From the NCBI RefSeq assembly GCF_000800015.1, contig NZ_JUGR01000001.1, positions 3,162,001-3,226,000 on the forward strand: DNA of 64,000 nucleotides, read 5' to 3'. The position numbers and the translations under genes were made by a program. Origin of the DNA: Terriglobus sp. TAA 43. Lineage in GTDB: Bacteria > Acidobacteriota > Terriglobia > Terriglobales > Acidobacteriaceae. Position 1 is the first letter of the stretch. Every line of letters begins with the position of its first letter. Below the pieces are notes generated by a model. The model was given only the letters and a program-made list of their open reading frames with translations. It was not told the origin of the DNA and made no database searches. This document shows, piece by piece, positions 29,301 through 37,190 of this stretch.

Positions 29301-29713
29301 GCGGTGGCGCACCCGTCGGCTCACCTTCTGGCACCTCGATCCACGGAGATTACGGGCCGCCAAGCAAGCCTGCTTCGACGATGATTGTGCCTCCGAACCC
29401 GCCTGATCCTGTTGCAACATTGACCGGTGTTCGTAACGGCTCCGGCAAGGCCGACCTCGCATGGACTGTTACCGGCAATCCGGTCGAAATGATGTCAACG
29501 GATATGGGGCCGCACAGATTTGAGTTGTATCGCATTCCTGCAGGGGCGCGGCCTGTCCTTGTGGCTATGACAACGGTTCCGCAGGCCGATGCCAGCAATG
29601 TTTTCCGCTTTACCGATCCGGATACACCTGCGGGCAGCGTCAGCTACCGCGTTGTTGTTGTGGACCCGCTGGGCCGTGCCAGTCAGCCCAGCCTAACCGT
29701 GAAACTCACATAA
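26348..29713 (+). CDS. Large unknown protein with FN3-like C-terminus, 1121 residues
   Basis: Second gene of the trio, translationally coupled to the first (its ATG uses the last base of the preceding TAA; AGGAGG lies 8 bases upstream). There is no signal peptide. It is rich in Pro, Ala and Thr, with low-complexity Ala/Thr/Val around residues 115-180. Beta-sandwich units appear near 720-800 and at the end, where PVATLTGVRNGSGKADLAW to VSYRVVVVDPLGRAS looks like a fibronectin type III domain. No catalytic motif is visible. Such a composition fits a structural or scaffolding partner of the first and third proteins. I do not recognise a family. Confidence 0.75.
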   Translation: MYLAPRWAFSAQAIDATGDARLAKGIHVRALLSDVLGLPSAPLLVYRLPVDFGEKLWRRDVVWVDSHGAVLSYPFTVTPDNPVTGWLPVGSTCCWFSMEGTAAPIIIRPPFPLPIGVVDATVNKTVAHPALTPSAVTSSAAAAAQAQTARPVAGPVITATTVTTAPVATTPINKVPIVVPPTIFTRLAAFQLDAVVSTARGPAVVATRTGQPYIVTASHIEQVVVHGSGTVTGAEWVDAGRLGTLGDRLQLWKQWSLPVQSGPRYLAEVNPTTNSKLRTQSGAPTRHALYQEPTAADVASASAATPNDELNRVTALAPDLDNWLQRLVSDTSADPWSLVQNFTVQAGEDASNPDTQGAASMPLLRMALQSIMDPGLARWSGFYEVDTAPAVSASAGAARTTAYYAIAGIWPLDRKRIPQALIDTLPPGSIFDSSQIPVNKRLPLKVQGELPKGEYVELWVVAAAAIGAPGNPPLAPALAPEPGTWMPSPPTAPIRQIPIDISGLFPGALLAFARQDTSGIVPLNPVDKNNAPMPIVSSPTKASMVSGVAQITDRKAPPGVLTYRLSQSDWFGRFSPWAKVNAPDQTRTAPPKPTPEVFYTPPAPVGSTPLAGTLLVRVPIPGDAALPPGCGPLTGLIVEATAADVGFNVNATYSLSGGSGVTITPAVVGPPPKPATLNIQFNGPALNVAASTTVSITAQWQTATAVSLVSEPVQRFIGDPRPAPPPVIPSSLRYTAKPDAMNRARFEIDLPTVAGAQYRVYFADENQLLKGVQNLIASTDPQVTSALKSQANAALPDLTAALAMNATDRAAAFMAHSALYTYDMFQNLTQTAVAPGTFAHSLPGDLKTLSFYRVLTWNAANVGSDFLTSPLVPVAVPNDPPPARPAISVKPAQDVSGAIIGAAVTVRVARTAVDPVQYRVRRSFAGATPDPRRMLVIYEGVLPASGTDAAPVSGLKSGPNGVTFIHTDATGIKPWHRYAWCVELRGGAPVGSPSGTSIHGDYGPPSKPASTMIVPPNPPDPVATLTGVRNGSGKADLAWTVTGNPVEMMSTDMGPHRFELYRIPAGARPVLVAMTTVPQADASNVFRFTDPDTPAGSVSYRVVVVDPLGRASQPSLTVKLT

Positions 29714-29720
29714 GATCGCC

Positions 29721-32700
29721 ATGCCTACTGCACTCGTCCCCGCGAACCTCGCCGACCTGAACCTCTCGTCGCCTGCGCTGGGTCCATGGTTCTCCACCAG
29801 CGTTACGATTGCCGCGCCCGGCGATTCACTTTCTGCCAGCTTCACACTGTCCGCGAGCACAGATTGGCTGCCGCCAGCAACGGGCGTGCTCAGCCTTTAC
29901 ATTGGCGGATCGCAGTTGCCGATATCGATTGCCACCTTGCGCAATGCACAGGGGGCTGCGCCCTTCGGCACCAATCACCTAGTGGCGGTTTACCAGCTTC
30001 TGCCCGAAGTGGAAGAGCGGCTTGATGCTCTCATGCTCTTCGTGCCGCCGGTGGATGCGAACCCTCCGGTAACTGTTCCCACAACGGCTGGAACTGCCGC
30101 GACACGTGCCCGTGTGCGCTGGTTTGCCATTGAGTTTCCTGATTCGTTTCTGGGTGCTTCGCCGCTCGACCAGATCGTATCGGTCATTCCATCGCCTGAT
30201 GCTTCCATTACCGGCGATGATCGCGCGGAGTATCTCGGCTTTAAATTGCAGGGCGGTCAACTTACGAATGGCGATTCGCCCATGGCCGATCTGCGTCGTG
30301 CGGGTGAGTACACCTTGCCGCTCGGTGGAGGAACAGGGCAGGACAAGGTACTGCAAAACCTGCCTGCGGGCACGTATACGCTCTGGGCCTTCGATGCCCG
30401 AGGCCATGCGATTGATCCCGGCGCCGTGGCTGCATGGTGGACTTATCTTGGGCAAATTGTCTTCTCCAACCTGTGGGCTCCGAATGTGTGGCCAGCGGCG
30501 ACGCCGCTCGATCAGCAGGTGGTCTGCGCAGCGGACGCAAAGCTCACCGTACACCTGGTCAATCCGCATGAAGGCGCATTGGCTGCGCCTTTGCTAAACG
30601 GACGGCTTAACGTTACGGGTGCAGTGGACGGTACGGTTGCGATTTGCAGCGCGTCCAACGCGAGTAGCGGGATGAGTTTTGCCTTTGGCACAGCCAGCGA
30701 TTCGAACGTGGATGACGCGCCGGTTCCTCGCGTGGCGCTGTTGCCATCCGGTAAGTACGGAAGCACGCTCGCCATCTGGCCGGGTGGGCCGGTGGGAACC
30801 ACAACAACATCCACGAAGCTTCTTCAGCGCGATTTTGTGCGTGTTGCGGCAGTGGATGTGGAGCAGTTTCTGGTGGGGCAAGAGCGCGGAACAACGTCCG
30901 TCACCGATTCTTCGACTCCGATGGAAAAACGCGCAGCCGATCAGAACCGCGCCTCGACACGCGTGAATGTTGCACGTGCCACGAATGCCGATGCGGTACT
31001 GCAACCCACGATCGAAGCGGCTACGAGTGCGTTGCTCGGCGTTTTTACTGCCGCTGCTGCACCGCGTCGACTCGTTACCTCGACCGTTTCGCGTGGACTG
31101 GGCGCGCTGCCGTTCAAGCCTGGCAGCGAAACCGATCCCGATGCATTTCACACAGCCTCAGCGCTGCCCACGTTGCCGGGAGGAACAAAAATTCCACTCG
31201 ACATCAACTCGGATGGGTCGACTGTACCGTTTTACGTTGTACATGCGCTGACGGGAGGACATCTGCAGTCAGCCGGTGTTACGACAAAGCAGCGCGTACT
31301 CTTTGAATTCAATCTGGGCACGGCCTTTGCCAATGCGTGGGTTCGCGTGTGGCCCGAGGGCTTTGACGATGTCGTCGGTGTACATGTGCGCATGGATGGT
31401 GGTTCAGGCCGCGTGGGTGCCGATGGCAAGGCACACGTTGTAGCCACGCTGCCGGACGTGGGCACGATCAGTCCTGCGGCACCCGCTGCCTTCACTGCGA
31501 TGCTGGTTACGGCCAATGGTTCACGCACGTATGCCGACAAACGTTTCAACCGTCCTTCGCCACCCGCGAGCAACACACCTGCAACTCTTGCAGCTTCGTC
31601 CAACTGGATTCTCTGCGAAACGGCGGACAGCGGAACAGGCGCAACGCTTGGCGGAAAATTCTTCGCTGGTATGAACGTGGTGGTGGATCAGGGCAGTGGA
31701 AACTTCGCCATCGTCGATCCATCGACACTTGCCACCGCCGATTTCGCTACATCGACGCTTGTGGCGAACCTTGCCGCAGGCGACGCAATTGAATTGACGC
31801 AGCCTGCCTTCAAATCCATTCCTGACCGCTTCTCTCCCAACGGTGAACCGGCTCCGAGCAACAGTACCACCGGCGATTCGTTGGATCACCTGGGCAGCAT
31901 CTGCACGGTAGACGTCTGCCCACGCGTGGGAGCAGCAAGCCTCGTTGCTCCAGGTGGTCCTTCAGCCACAATGGAGCGGCTTGAAGTGGCATGCAGCAAC
32001 CTGAGCGGAGCTACTGTCTCCGGCGCAATCGCCAGCGCACCGGGACTCGGCATCCACCACGAATTGCTCACGCACGATGCAGCGCATCCCAACGCTCCGG
32101 CAACGGCAGAGACACATGGCACGGGTGCACGTCTCGATGGCGATGCTGCTATCGGCATTGTTGAAGCTGTGCGTGATCGCACGGCTGGTCTTGGCTTCTC
32201 ATTTTTCCCAGGGTTAAACGCGGATGAAAAGACTTTGGTGGCCCGCTCAACACCGTTGCTGCTGGCGGAAGCAGCCACCACTCTACTGCCAACGATTTCT
32301 TCAACGCCGCCCGCGGACAACGGTGTCTGGGCTGCTGTCCTGCGCACGATTGCACCCGGAGTAGAAGGGGAAGGAGCCGGCTTTGCTGCAAAGGGAGCCA
32401 TTGCTGCTGGGCTGTATCCGCTGAGCGGAACCGTTTCAACCCAACTGCAAAATTGGCTCAATCAGGCTGTGAATTCTCTGCCTTCCGCAGCGCAGAGTCC
32501 GGTGAACAACGCGCTCAATGGACTCCAGCCAAACGAAGTCAGCGTGCAGCGTGCGTTCGACCGCCGCATCAAGGCCAGCGCGTTCGGTTTGCGCGAAGCT
32601 GCTTTCTCGATCAATGCAGCATTCTCTCGCGCCGAAAACTTTGTCTACATCGAAACACCAGCGCTGGACAACCGAGAATCCGGGCCAACTGGCACCGGTG

Positions 32701-33413
32701 CCGACCCAATCAACATCTGGTCAACGTTGGTTGCACAGGCAACGATTCGGAGTGGCTTGCGCATCATCGTCTGCGCGCCGTTGCACATGGTCTCCGGAAC
32801 ACCGCAGCCGATCGAAGATGTGCGCACGGCCATGATGCTGGACGCGCTCGACGCGCTGCGTCGTTCCGTGGGAGACGACCGGTTGGCCGTCTTCTATCCA
32901 TCGGCCGCAACCGGTCGTTCGCTGCGTATCTGTTCCACAACAGTCGTTGTGGATGATGCCTATGCGCTTACCGGTACAACACACCTGTGGCGGCGCGGAC
33001 TCAGCTTCGATTCATCGCTGGCAGTCTCTGTCTTTGACGACAGGCTCGAAGATGGAAGGCCGAAAGAGGTGCGTACTTTCCGGCGTCGTCTCATGGCTGG
33101 CAGGCTCGGCATCCCGCTTTCGCAGCTTCCCGACGATCCCGGGGAAATGGTGAAGGCAATCAACCTGCTGGTGCAACGCGGATCAAGCCGCGTGACCGCA
33201 ACCCTGCCAGGACAACCGGGTCCCTTCACTCCCACGGGAGAAGCCACGGTACTCACCTATCCGACAAGCGCGGACAATGGCCCGAGTGCTTCCGATCGCG
33301 ATACATGGAACCCCAACGGCTTCGACTCCGCACTCACCTTCGACAATCTCTGGAGTAAGCTGCGCCGCACAACCGCCAAGAACAGCGTGGACGCAACGCT
33401 GAACGGAACATAG
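29721..33413 (+). CDS. Large unknown protein with phospholipase D-like C-terminal region lacking the HKD motif, 1230 residues
   Basis: Third gene of the trio, 7 bp after the second. The N-terminal 600 residues are beta-rich with several Gly/Pro turns and no signal peptide. The C-terminal 300 residues follow the layout of a PLD half: a helix with FVYIETPALDN, then IIVCAPLHM, and TTVVVDDAYALTGTTHLWRRGL-FDSSLAVSVFDD (broken here by a short gap). In active PLD enzymes the last part carries HxKxxxxD; here the His/Lys are replaced (TTVVVDD). I infer a catalytically altered PLD fold. It probably works with the two upstream proteins. Confidence 0.75.
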   Translation: MPTALVPANLADLNLSSPALGPWFSTSVTIAAPGDSLSASFTLSASTDWLPPATGVLSLYIGGSQLPISIATLRNAQGAAPFGTNHLVAVYQLLPEVEERLDALMLFVPPVDANPPVTVPTTAGTAATRARVRWFAIEFPDSFLGASPLDQIVSVIPSPDASITGDDRAEYLGFKLQGGQLTNGDSPMADLRRAGEYTLPLGGGTGQDKVLQNLPAGTYTLWAFDARGHAIDPGAVAAWWTYLGQIVFSNLWAPNVWPAATPLDQQVVCAADAKLTVHLVNPHEGALAAPLLNGRLNVTGAVDGTVAICSASNASSGMSFAFGTASDSNVDDAPVPRVALLPSGKYGSTLAIWPGGPVGTTTTSTKLLQRDFVRVAAVDVEQFLVGQERGTTSVTDSSTPMEKRAADQNRASTRVNVARATNADAVLQPTIEAATSALLGVFTAAAAPRRLVTSTVSRGLGALPFKPGSETDPDAFHTASALPTLPGGTKIPLDINSDGSTVPFYVVHALTGGHLQSAGVTTKQRVLFEFNLGTAFANAWVRVWPEGFDDVVGVHVRMDGGSGRVGADGKAHVVATLPDVGTISPAAPAAFTAMLVTANGSRTYADKRFNRPSPPASNTPATLAASSNWILCETADSGTGATLGGKFFAGMNVVVDQGSGNFAIVDPSTLATADFATSTLVANLAAGDAIELTQPAFKSIPDRFSPNGEPAPSNSTTGDSLDHLGSICTVDVCPRVGAASLVAPGGPSATMERLEVACSNLSGATVSGAIASAPGLGIHHELLTHDAAHPNAPATAETHGTGARLDGDAAIGIVEAVRDRTAGLGFSFFPGLNADEKTLVARSTPLLLAEAATTLLPTISSTPPADNGVWAAVLRTIAPGVEGEGAGFAAKGAIAAGLYPLSGTVSTQLQNWLNQAVNSLPSAAQSPVNNALNGLQPNEVSVQRAFDRRIKASAFGLREAAFSINAAFSRAENFVYIETPALDNRESGPTGTGADPINIWSTLVAQATIRSGLRIIVCAPLHMVSGTPQPIEDVRTAMMLDALDALRRSVGDDRLAVFYPSAATGRSLRICSTTVVVDDAYALTGTTHLWRRGLSFDSSLAVSVFDDRLEDGRPKEVRTFRRRLMAGRLGIPLSQLPDDPGEMVKAINLLVQRGSSRVTATLPGQPGPFTPTGEATVLTYPTSADNGPSASDRDTWNPNGFDSALTFDNLWSKLRRTTAKNSVDATLNGT

Positions 33414-34040
33414 CTTTGGTTTCGTTCGGTGAGCCTTGGTCACGGACGCTGGAGAGAGAAACCAACTCAGACTAAGTGGCGGTGGGAAGAGTCCTAGCCA
33501 AACTTGTCTCTGGTTTGGAACGTTTGATCAGGGATTTTTACAGGGTATATGGGACGTTTAGCCAGTCAGAGTGGGCCTACGGCCGCGCCCTTAGGCAATA
33601 ACCGGATTTCGCCAGTCACTGAACAGGGAATAACAGGGATTGCTGGGCGTAGCCAGTCGCTCTGCACATCATTCTTGATGCCCGGTCCCGTCCTGTCTCG
33701 GCAATTCACTAGATAGGGAGGTCGGTGAGAATGAAGCCCGCGACATCGGCAGGCAGTTCGTTCAACACCTGAATGCAATCGCCAGATGGATCGAGCCGAT
33801 CGTCGTTAGGTGAGGCGCATTCATTTTCATGATGATTACTCCGCATTCGTGGGTCTCCCTAAGAATCGGGCACACTGCGCGAAGCGACGTGAACGATCAG
33901 GCTTCCAAGGTATAGGTGGCAGTGGCGGCACTCGCAAACGGCCGGTTCTGTCCGACGGCCCGATTGGCCATACATAAATAGATAGAACGGGACTGTTGCC
34001 TCTGGCTACAGCCCCTTACTTTGTCCTATAGGCGCGAATG
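33414..34040. other. 627-bp gap after the giant-gene block, holding repeat copy B
   Basis: Repeat copy B starts 42 bp after the last stop codon. The rest (about 33600-34040) has short frames only, none supported by a start signal or a family pattern. Confidence 0.5.
33455..33597 (+). repeat. Imperfect direct repeat, copy B (right flank of giant-gene block)
   Basis: Same orientation and word order as copy A. The best-kept part reads GAACGTTTGATCAGGGATTT then ACAGGG in both copies. The copies are 15.3 kb apart and separated only by the three giant genes. Divergence of roughly a quarter of positions suggests the event is old. Confidence 0.7.
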
Positions 34041-34892
34041 CTACAAGTATAGTTTGGCTCTGATCAGAGAGATGCGATCTAGCTGTGCTACACGCAGAGA
34101 CGAGTAATCGAAGAGAGCGTTGCTCTTCAGAGTCGAAGATGTTCGGCTTGCCCGGTTGATCTTTCGCGAGGACTCAACACTATCGATCCATTCGCGCAGG
34201 CTTTTAGCCTGATCGGCAGGGCCGATATCCATAATTGTGGGAGGCTCGTCGGGATTGACATAGAGGAGTTGCTGCCACTCGTTCGTCTCCGGGTTCACCC
34301 ACGAAATATAACCACCGGGGAGGATCTGACGAGGACTCGTTAGTGATCCAGTGAAACTGTAGCGTGTCCCAAGAGTGGCAACTGGATCGTAAAAGCGAGG
34401 GGTGATGAAATCAGACACTGCTATACCGTTGATCGTGTAAGCGTGGTCGTTATCCTCGCACGGATCGCACGCCTCGACGAGATAGCCAAACTGGCCGGTT
34501 CCATCTCGAATCTGTCCATCTACGACCTCGATCGCTACTGAAGACTGAATCCGATTCCCATATGGGTCGATGAGCATTTCTAGAATTTCGTGACTAGCAT
34601 CGATGGTCCAGCTTGGATCGTTCTTCGAGGCGACGACCTGCGCGTAGGGTTGCTTATGCATATCCGCATGAAAGCCGCCTTCGCCTGGAGGGAGCGACTT
34701 CACCAGTCGGACGGGCCAAATTCCTACCGGAAGCTTGCTTGGGTCCGGAAGATAAATGACGGTGGCCGTGACCGGCCAGAACTGAGGAAGATCGCGTGTG
34801 ACCTGCAGATTGAATGCGATGGAGGCTGCTTGCATAAGGTCTTTGTCTATCTGGCCGGACACGTCGATGAGACCGATTTGTATCAATGACAT
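34041..34892 (-). CDS. Unknown protein with an HEILE metallopeptidase-like motif, 283 residues
   Basis: The start at 34892 has AAGGAGAG 6 bases upstream. There is no signal peptide. Residues 98-112 read DASHEILEMLIDPYG: an HExxE core followed by MxxDP, which I know from uncharacterised bacterial proteins with the same downstream pattern (YLVEACDPCED, then NGIAVSDFITPRFYDP). The first His-Glu could bind a metal, but the usual second His of HExxH is a Glu here, so protease activity is doubtful. It lies at the end of a minus-strand run beginning with the sigma factor and kinase. The function is unknown. Confidence 0.7.
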   Translation of the reverse strand: MSLIQIGLIDVSGQIDKDLMQAASIAFNLQVTRDLPQFWPVTATVIYLPDPSKLPVGIWPVRLVKSLPPGEGGFHADMHKQPYAQVVASKNDPSWTIDASHEILEMLIDPYGNRIQSSVAIEVVDGQIRDGTGQFGYLVEACDPCEDNDHAYTINGIAVSDFITPRFYDPVATLGTRYSFTGSLTSPRQILPGGYISWVNPETNEWQQLLYVNPDEPPTIMDIGPADQAKSLREWIDSVESSRKINRASRTSSTLKSNALFDYSSLRVAQLDRISLIRAKLYL

Positions 34893-35366
34893 GAATCTCT
34901 CCTTGCAACAACGAATGATCTATGGAAGTGCTCTAGTACGGCAGGAAACTTGGCAGCGATGTAAGCGAATTCATTACTTCCTAGATCGAGCGGATTGCGC
35001 TCCTCGGGTGCAATTGATTCGCCCACCAAGCATTCGACAAAGTCCCCCGCAGATCTATCCAGTGAACGTTCTCGGAACTGCGTCACGTACAAGACTCTGA
35101 AGCATCGCATTGGAGCGATCAATCAGAACCGTGAGAGCGGCAACGCGGGCCAGATGGGCAGTTCGTCGACGAGCCAATATCTCATCAGCATGTTAATTTG
35201 TGGCCTGTTGAATGGAAGGCTGATTGTTGGCGAAGGTTCCCACTCAAGCCTCCTAAATGCTTGGGAGTAAAACCACACTGGCCTCAACTCCTACTGGACT
35301 CGCGGTTTATAGAAGAAGGCGGCAATTCGTCGAAAGACGAGACATGCGTCGTCCACTTACTTGCAT
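34893..35366. other. 474-bp stretch without a firm gene
   Basis: A minus-strand ORF at 34883-35122 (MRCFRVLYVTQFRERSLDRS in part) would overlap the start of the next gene by 10 bases, compatible with coupling. It has no recognisable family, and the region may be non-coding or a remnant. Confidence 0.3.
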
Positions 35367-36680
35367 TCATTTTGCAGAGCTAGGCAAATGAGCCGATGTC
35401 ACTGCTGCTCCGGCCAAACGCGGCTTCACCTTCACCGAGAATGTTCCAGTATTTAATTTGATGGGGTCTTGCGCGTTTGCCAAGCTCCACAACATGTGGG
35501 TCGGCACAGAACTACCCGACACCGTAGCCTGTGCCGTGCTGTGACACACTACGCAGTTGCTCGTTAAACCACCGGACTGTATACCTTCAAGATAGGGATT
35601 GAAGGCAACAGCTGGATCGGGAACGCCCGACGCGGTCATAGAGGTGATATCCATCGCGTAGTGGTCCCAAGGGGAGTCTAGCTCCACGTGTTCTGCCCCG
35701 GAGCCCCTATTGTCCTTCGAGGGGGACAGAGTCCAATAGAAGGTCGACCAAGTCCAAGTGGGACGATCCGCTGTGATGACGTGCATGCCCGAAAGTACGA
35801 GCGTGGTTATCTCGCCCTGATCGCAGGCCGTGGCAGGCTGCGCGACTCTCATATCGCTGCACCTTACGTCCTTATGATAAAAGCAGCTAATGCTGACCGT
35901 CCCAGCGGTTCCGCCGTTCTTGTCACAAGGAGAATCGTTGATAGCCACTTTGAGCGCGGTCCAAAACCCCGCACCGGACGTAGGAGGCAACTGGCCGAGT
36001 GTTCCTCCTCGAAGGTAATCAGCGAGCTTTTCCGAGTCATAAACCCAAACCTGTGAGTGCAACACAGGCTGCCAAATTAGCTTTACGATGATGGCGTCCG
36101 GAGGAAAGTCCGATGAACAGTCGGCAGTTCGGACTCCATGCGCGAGCAGGGACAGCCCCTGAGGTGTCTGCAGTTGTCTTGCTGAGATAAAGGAGGCCGC
36201 TGCCTTGTTGTACAGAATCGTCGCAAGGGTTCGCGTCCCACTGTGTGCTCCTTCCAACTGCGCCGGTTGCGTGATGACCATGCCAGTCCCCCCTCCAGGG
36301 TTCCCGGCCGCATCACCTGCTTTTACACATGGGTTGCTCGATGAGGGTGCCACAGGTTGGGGACTTCGGATATCAAGGTTCTTGCACTGCCTGTTACCCA
36401 GCAGACCAAGGTCGCATTTGTTAAACCAGAGTTCTGGACTCTGTTCCCACGCTGGCGGATGCATCCCATCAGCATTGACGGAGCTCCCCGTTTCGAGGAC
36501 TCTTTGGAGAATATCCCAGCCTTGTTTTCGGAGTGACACTTGAGGATCATCGCCGCGCGATGAGGCGGCGACAACCCGGTTGAGAGAAGCATGATAAGCA
36601 GAACGGGAGCCCACCCAGCCGACGAGGATTACGGCAGAGACGACGGGGAAAACAATGGCACATGGCGTTGGCAAGCGCAT
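35367..36680 (-). CDS. Exported or membrane-anchored protein with one CxxCH haem motif, 437 residues
   Basis: I start it at ATG 36680 (GGGAG 6 bases upstream), giving an N-terminal hydrophobic helix (CAIVFPVVSAVILVGWVG) as signal or anchor. Most of the protein is an unassigned periplasmic domain with several cysteines. Near the C-terminus SNCVVCHSTA is a c-type haem attachment motif, so one covalent haem is expected. The pattern (WDHYAMDIT, YLEGI near the motif) resembles uncharacterised proteobacterial and acidobacterial cytochrome-like proteins. It is likely part of the same transcription unit as the 120-residue gene upstream. The redox partner is unknown. Confidence 0.65.
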   Translation of the reverse strand: MRLPTPCAIVFPVVSAVILVGWVGSRSAYHASLNRVVAASSRGDDPQVSLRKQGWDILQRVLETGSSVNADGMHPPAWEQSPELWFNKCDLGLLGNRQCKNLDIRSPQPVAPSSSNPCVKAGDAAGNPGGGTGMVITQPAQLEGAHSGTRTLATILYNKAAASFISARQLQTPQGLSLLAHGVRTADCSSDFPPDAIIVKLIWQPVLHSQVWVYDSEKLADYLRGGTLGQLPPTSGAGFWTALKVAINDSPCDKNGGTAGTVSISCFYHKDVRCSDMRVAQPATACDQGEITTLVLSGMHVITADRPTWTWSTFYWTLSPSKDNRGSGAEHVELDSPWDHYAMDITSMTASGVPDPAVAFNPYLEGIQSGGLTSNCVVCHSTAQATVSGSSVPTHMLWSLANAQDPIKLNTGTFSVKVKPRLAGAAVTSAHLPSSAK

Positions 36681-36758
36681 GAATGCTCCCTGTAGGTAAG
36701 TAGAAATGATTTTCGCTTTATTAAGTAAAAACTCTGCCCGCATTTGTCGCAGGGGACG

Positions 36759-37121
36759 CTATTGCCTGATCGCTTTCAGTAGCTGGTCGACCGAGCTCAG
36801 GCAGGCTTGATCTGGATATCCGCTACCGCGGGTCAGCTCCAACCATTGCTGGTTTATGTCCTGATAGCTTCCCGGAGAGCTTTGAGCCATAGCAAGCACC
36901 TTATCGACAACTATTCGGTCGACACCGATGCCGTTCGCAAAGCGATTGAGATCGTCATCGGAAGCGGGCCCATTCAAGACGGGCCGCCAGAGCGCAGGAT
37001 TTGTGATGACCAGCAGCCATGCCTTCATCAAGTAGCCTGCGCTGTCATCGTCGAGTCGGATCGATGTTGTTCCAGGTCGTGGGGCAGCGCCCTTGAGCAT
37101 GTCTTCGTAAACGATCGCCAT
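36759..37121 (-). CDS. Small unknown cytoplasmic protein, 120 residues
   Basis: The ATG at 37121 is preceded by AGGAGG with 7-base spacing, which favours it over the longer frame. The protein (MAIVYEDMLKGAAPRPGTTS) has no signal peptide, is mostly helical and ends SSVDQLLKAIRQ. It lies 69 bp after the kinase gene and 78 bp before the cytochrome-like gene, so it is probably part of their operon. I recognise no family. Confidence 0.6.
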   Translation of the reverse strand: MAIVYEDMLKGAAPRPGTTSIRLDDDSAGYLMKAWLLVITNPALWRPVLNGPASDDDLNRFANGIGVDRIVVDKVLAMAQSSPGSYQDINQQWLELTRGSGYPDQACLSSVDQLLKAIRQ

Positions 37122-37190
37122 TTTGTTTCCTCCTATTTCTTGATCTGTTTCACTCTGGATGGGCGCTCTTTCGGCAACGCCCACCAAACT

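Noticed and set aside
35688-36056. 122-codon plus-strand ORF opposite the CxxCH-containing protein
   Set aside because: Shadow of the minus-strand gene, which has a signal helix, a ribosome binding site and a haem motif.
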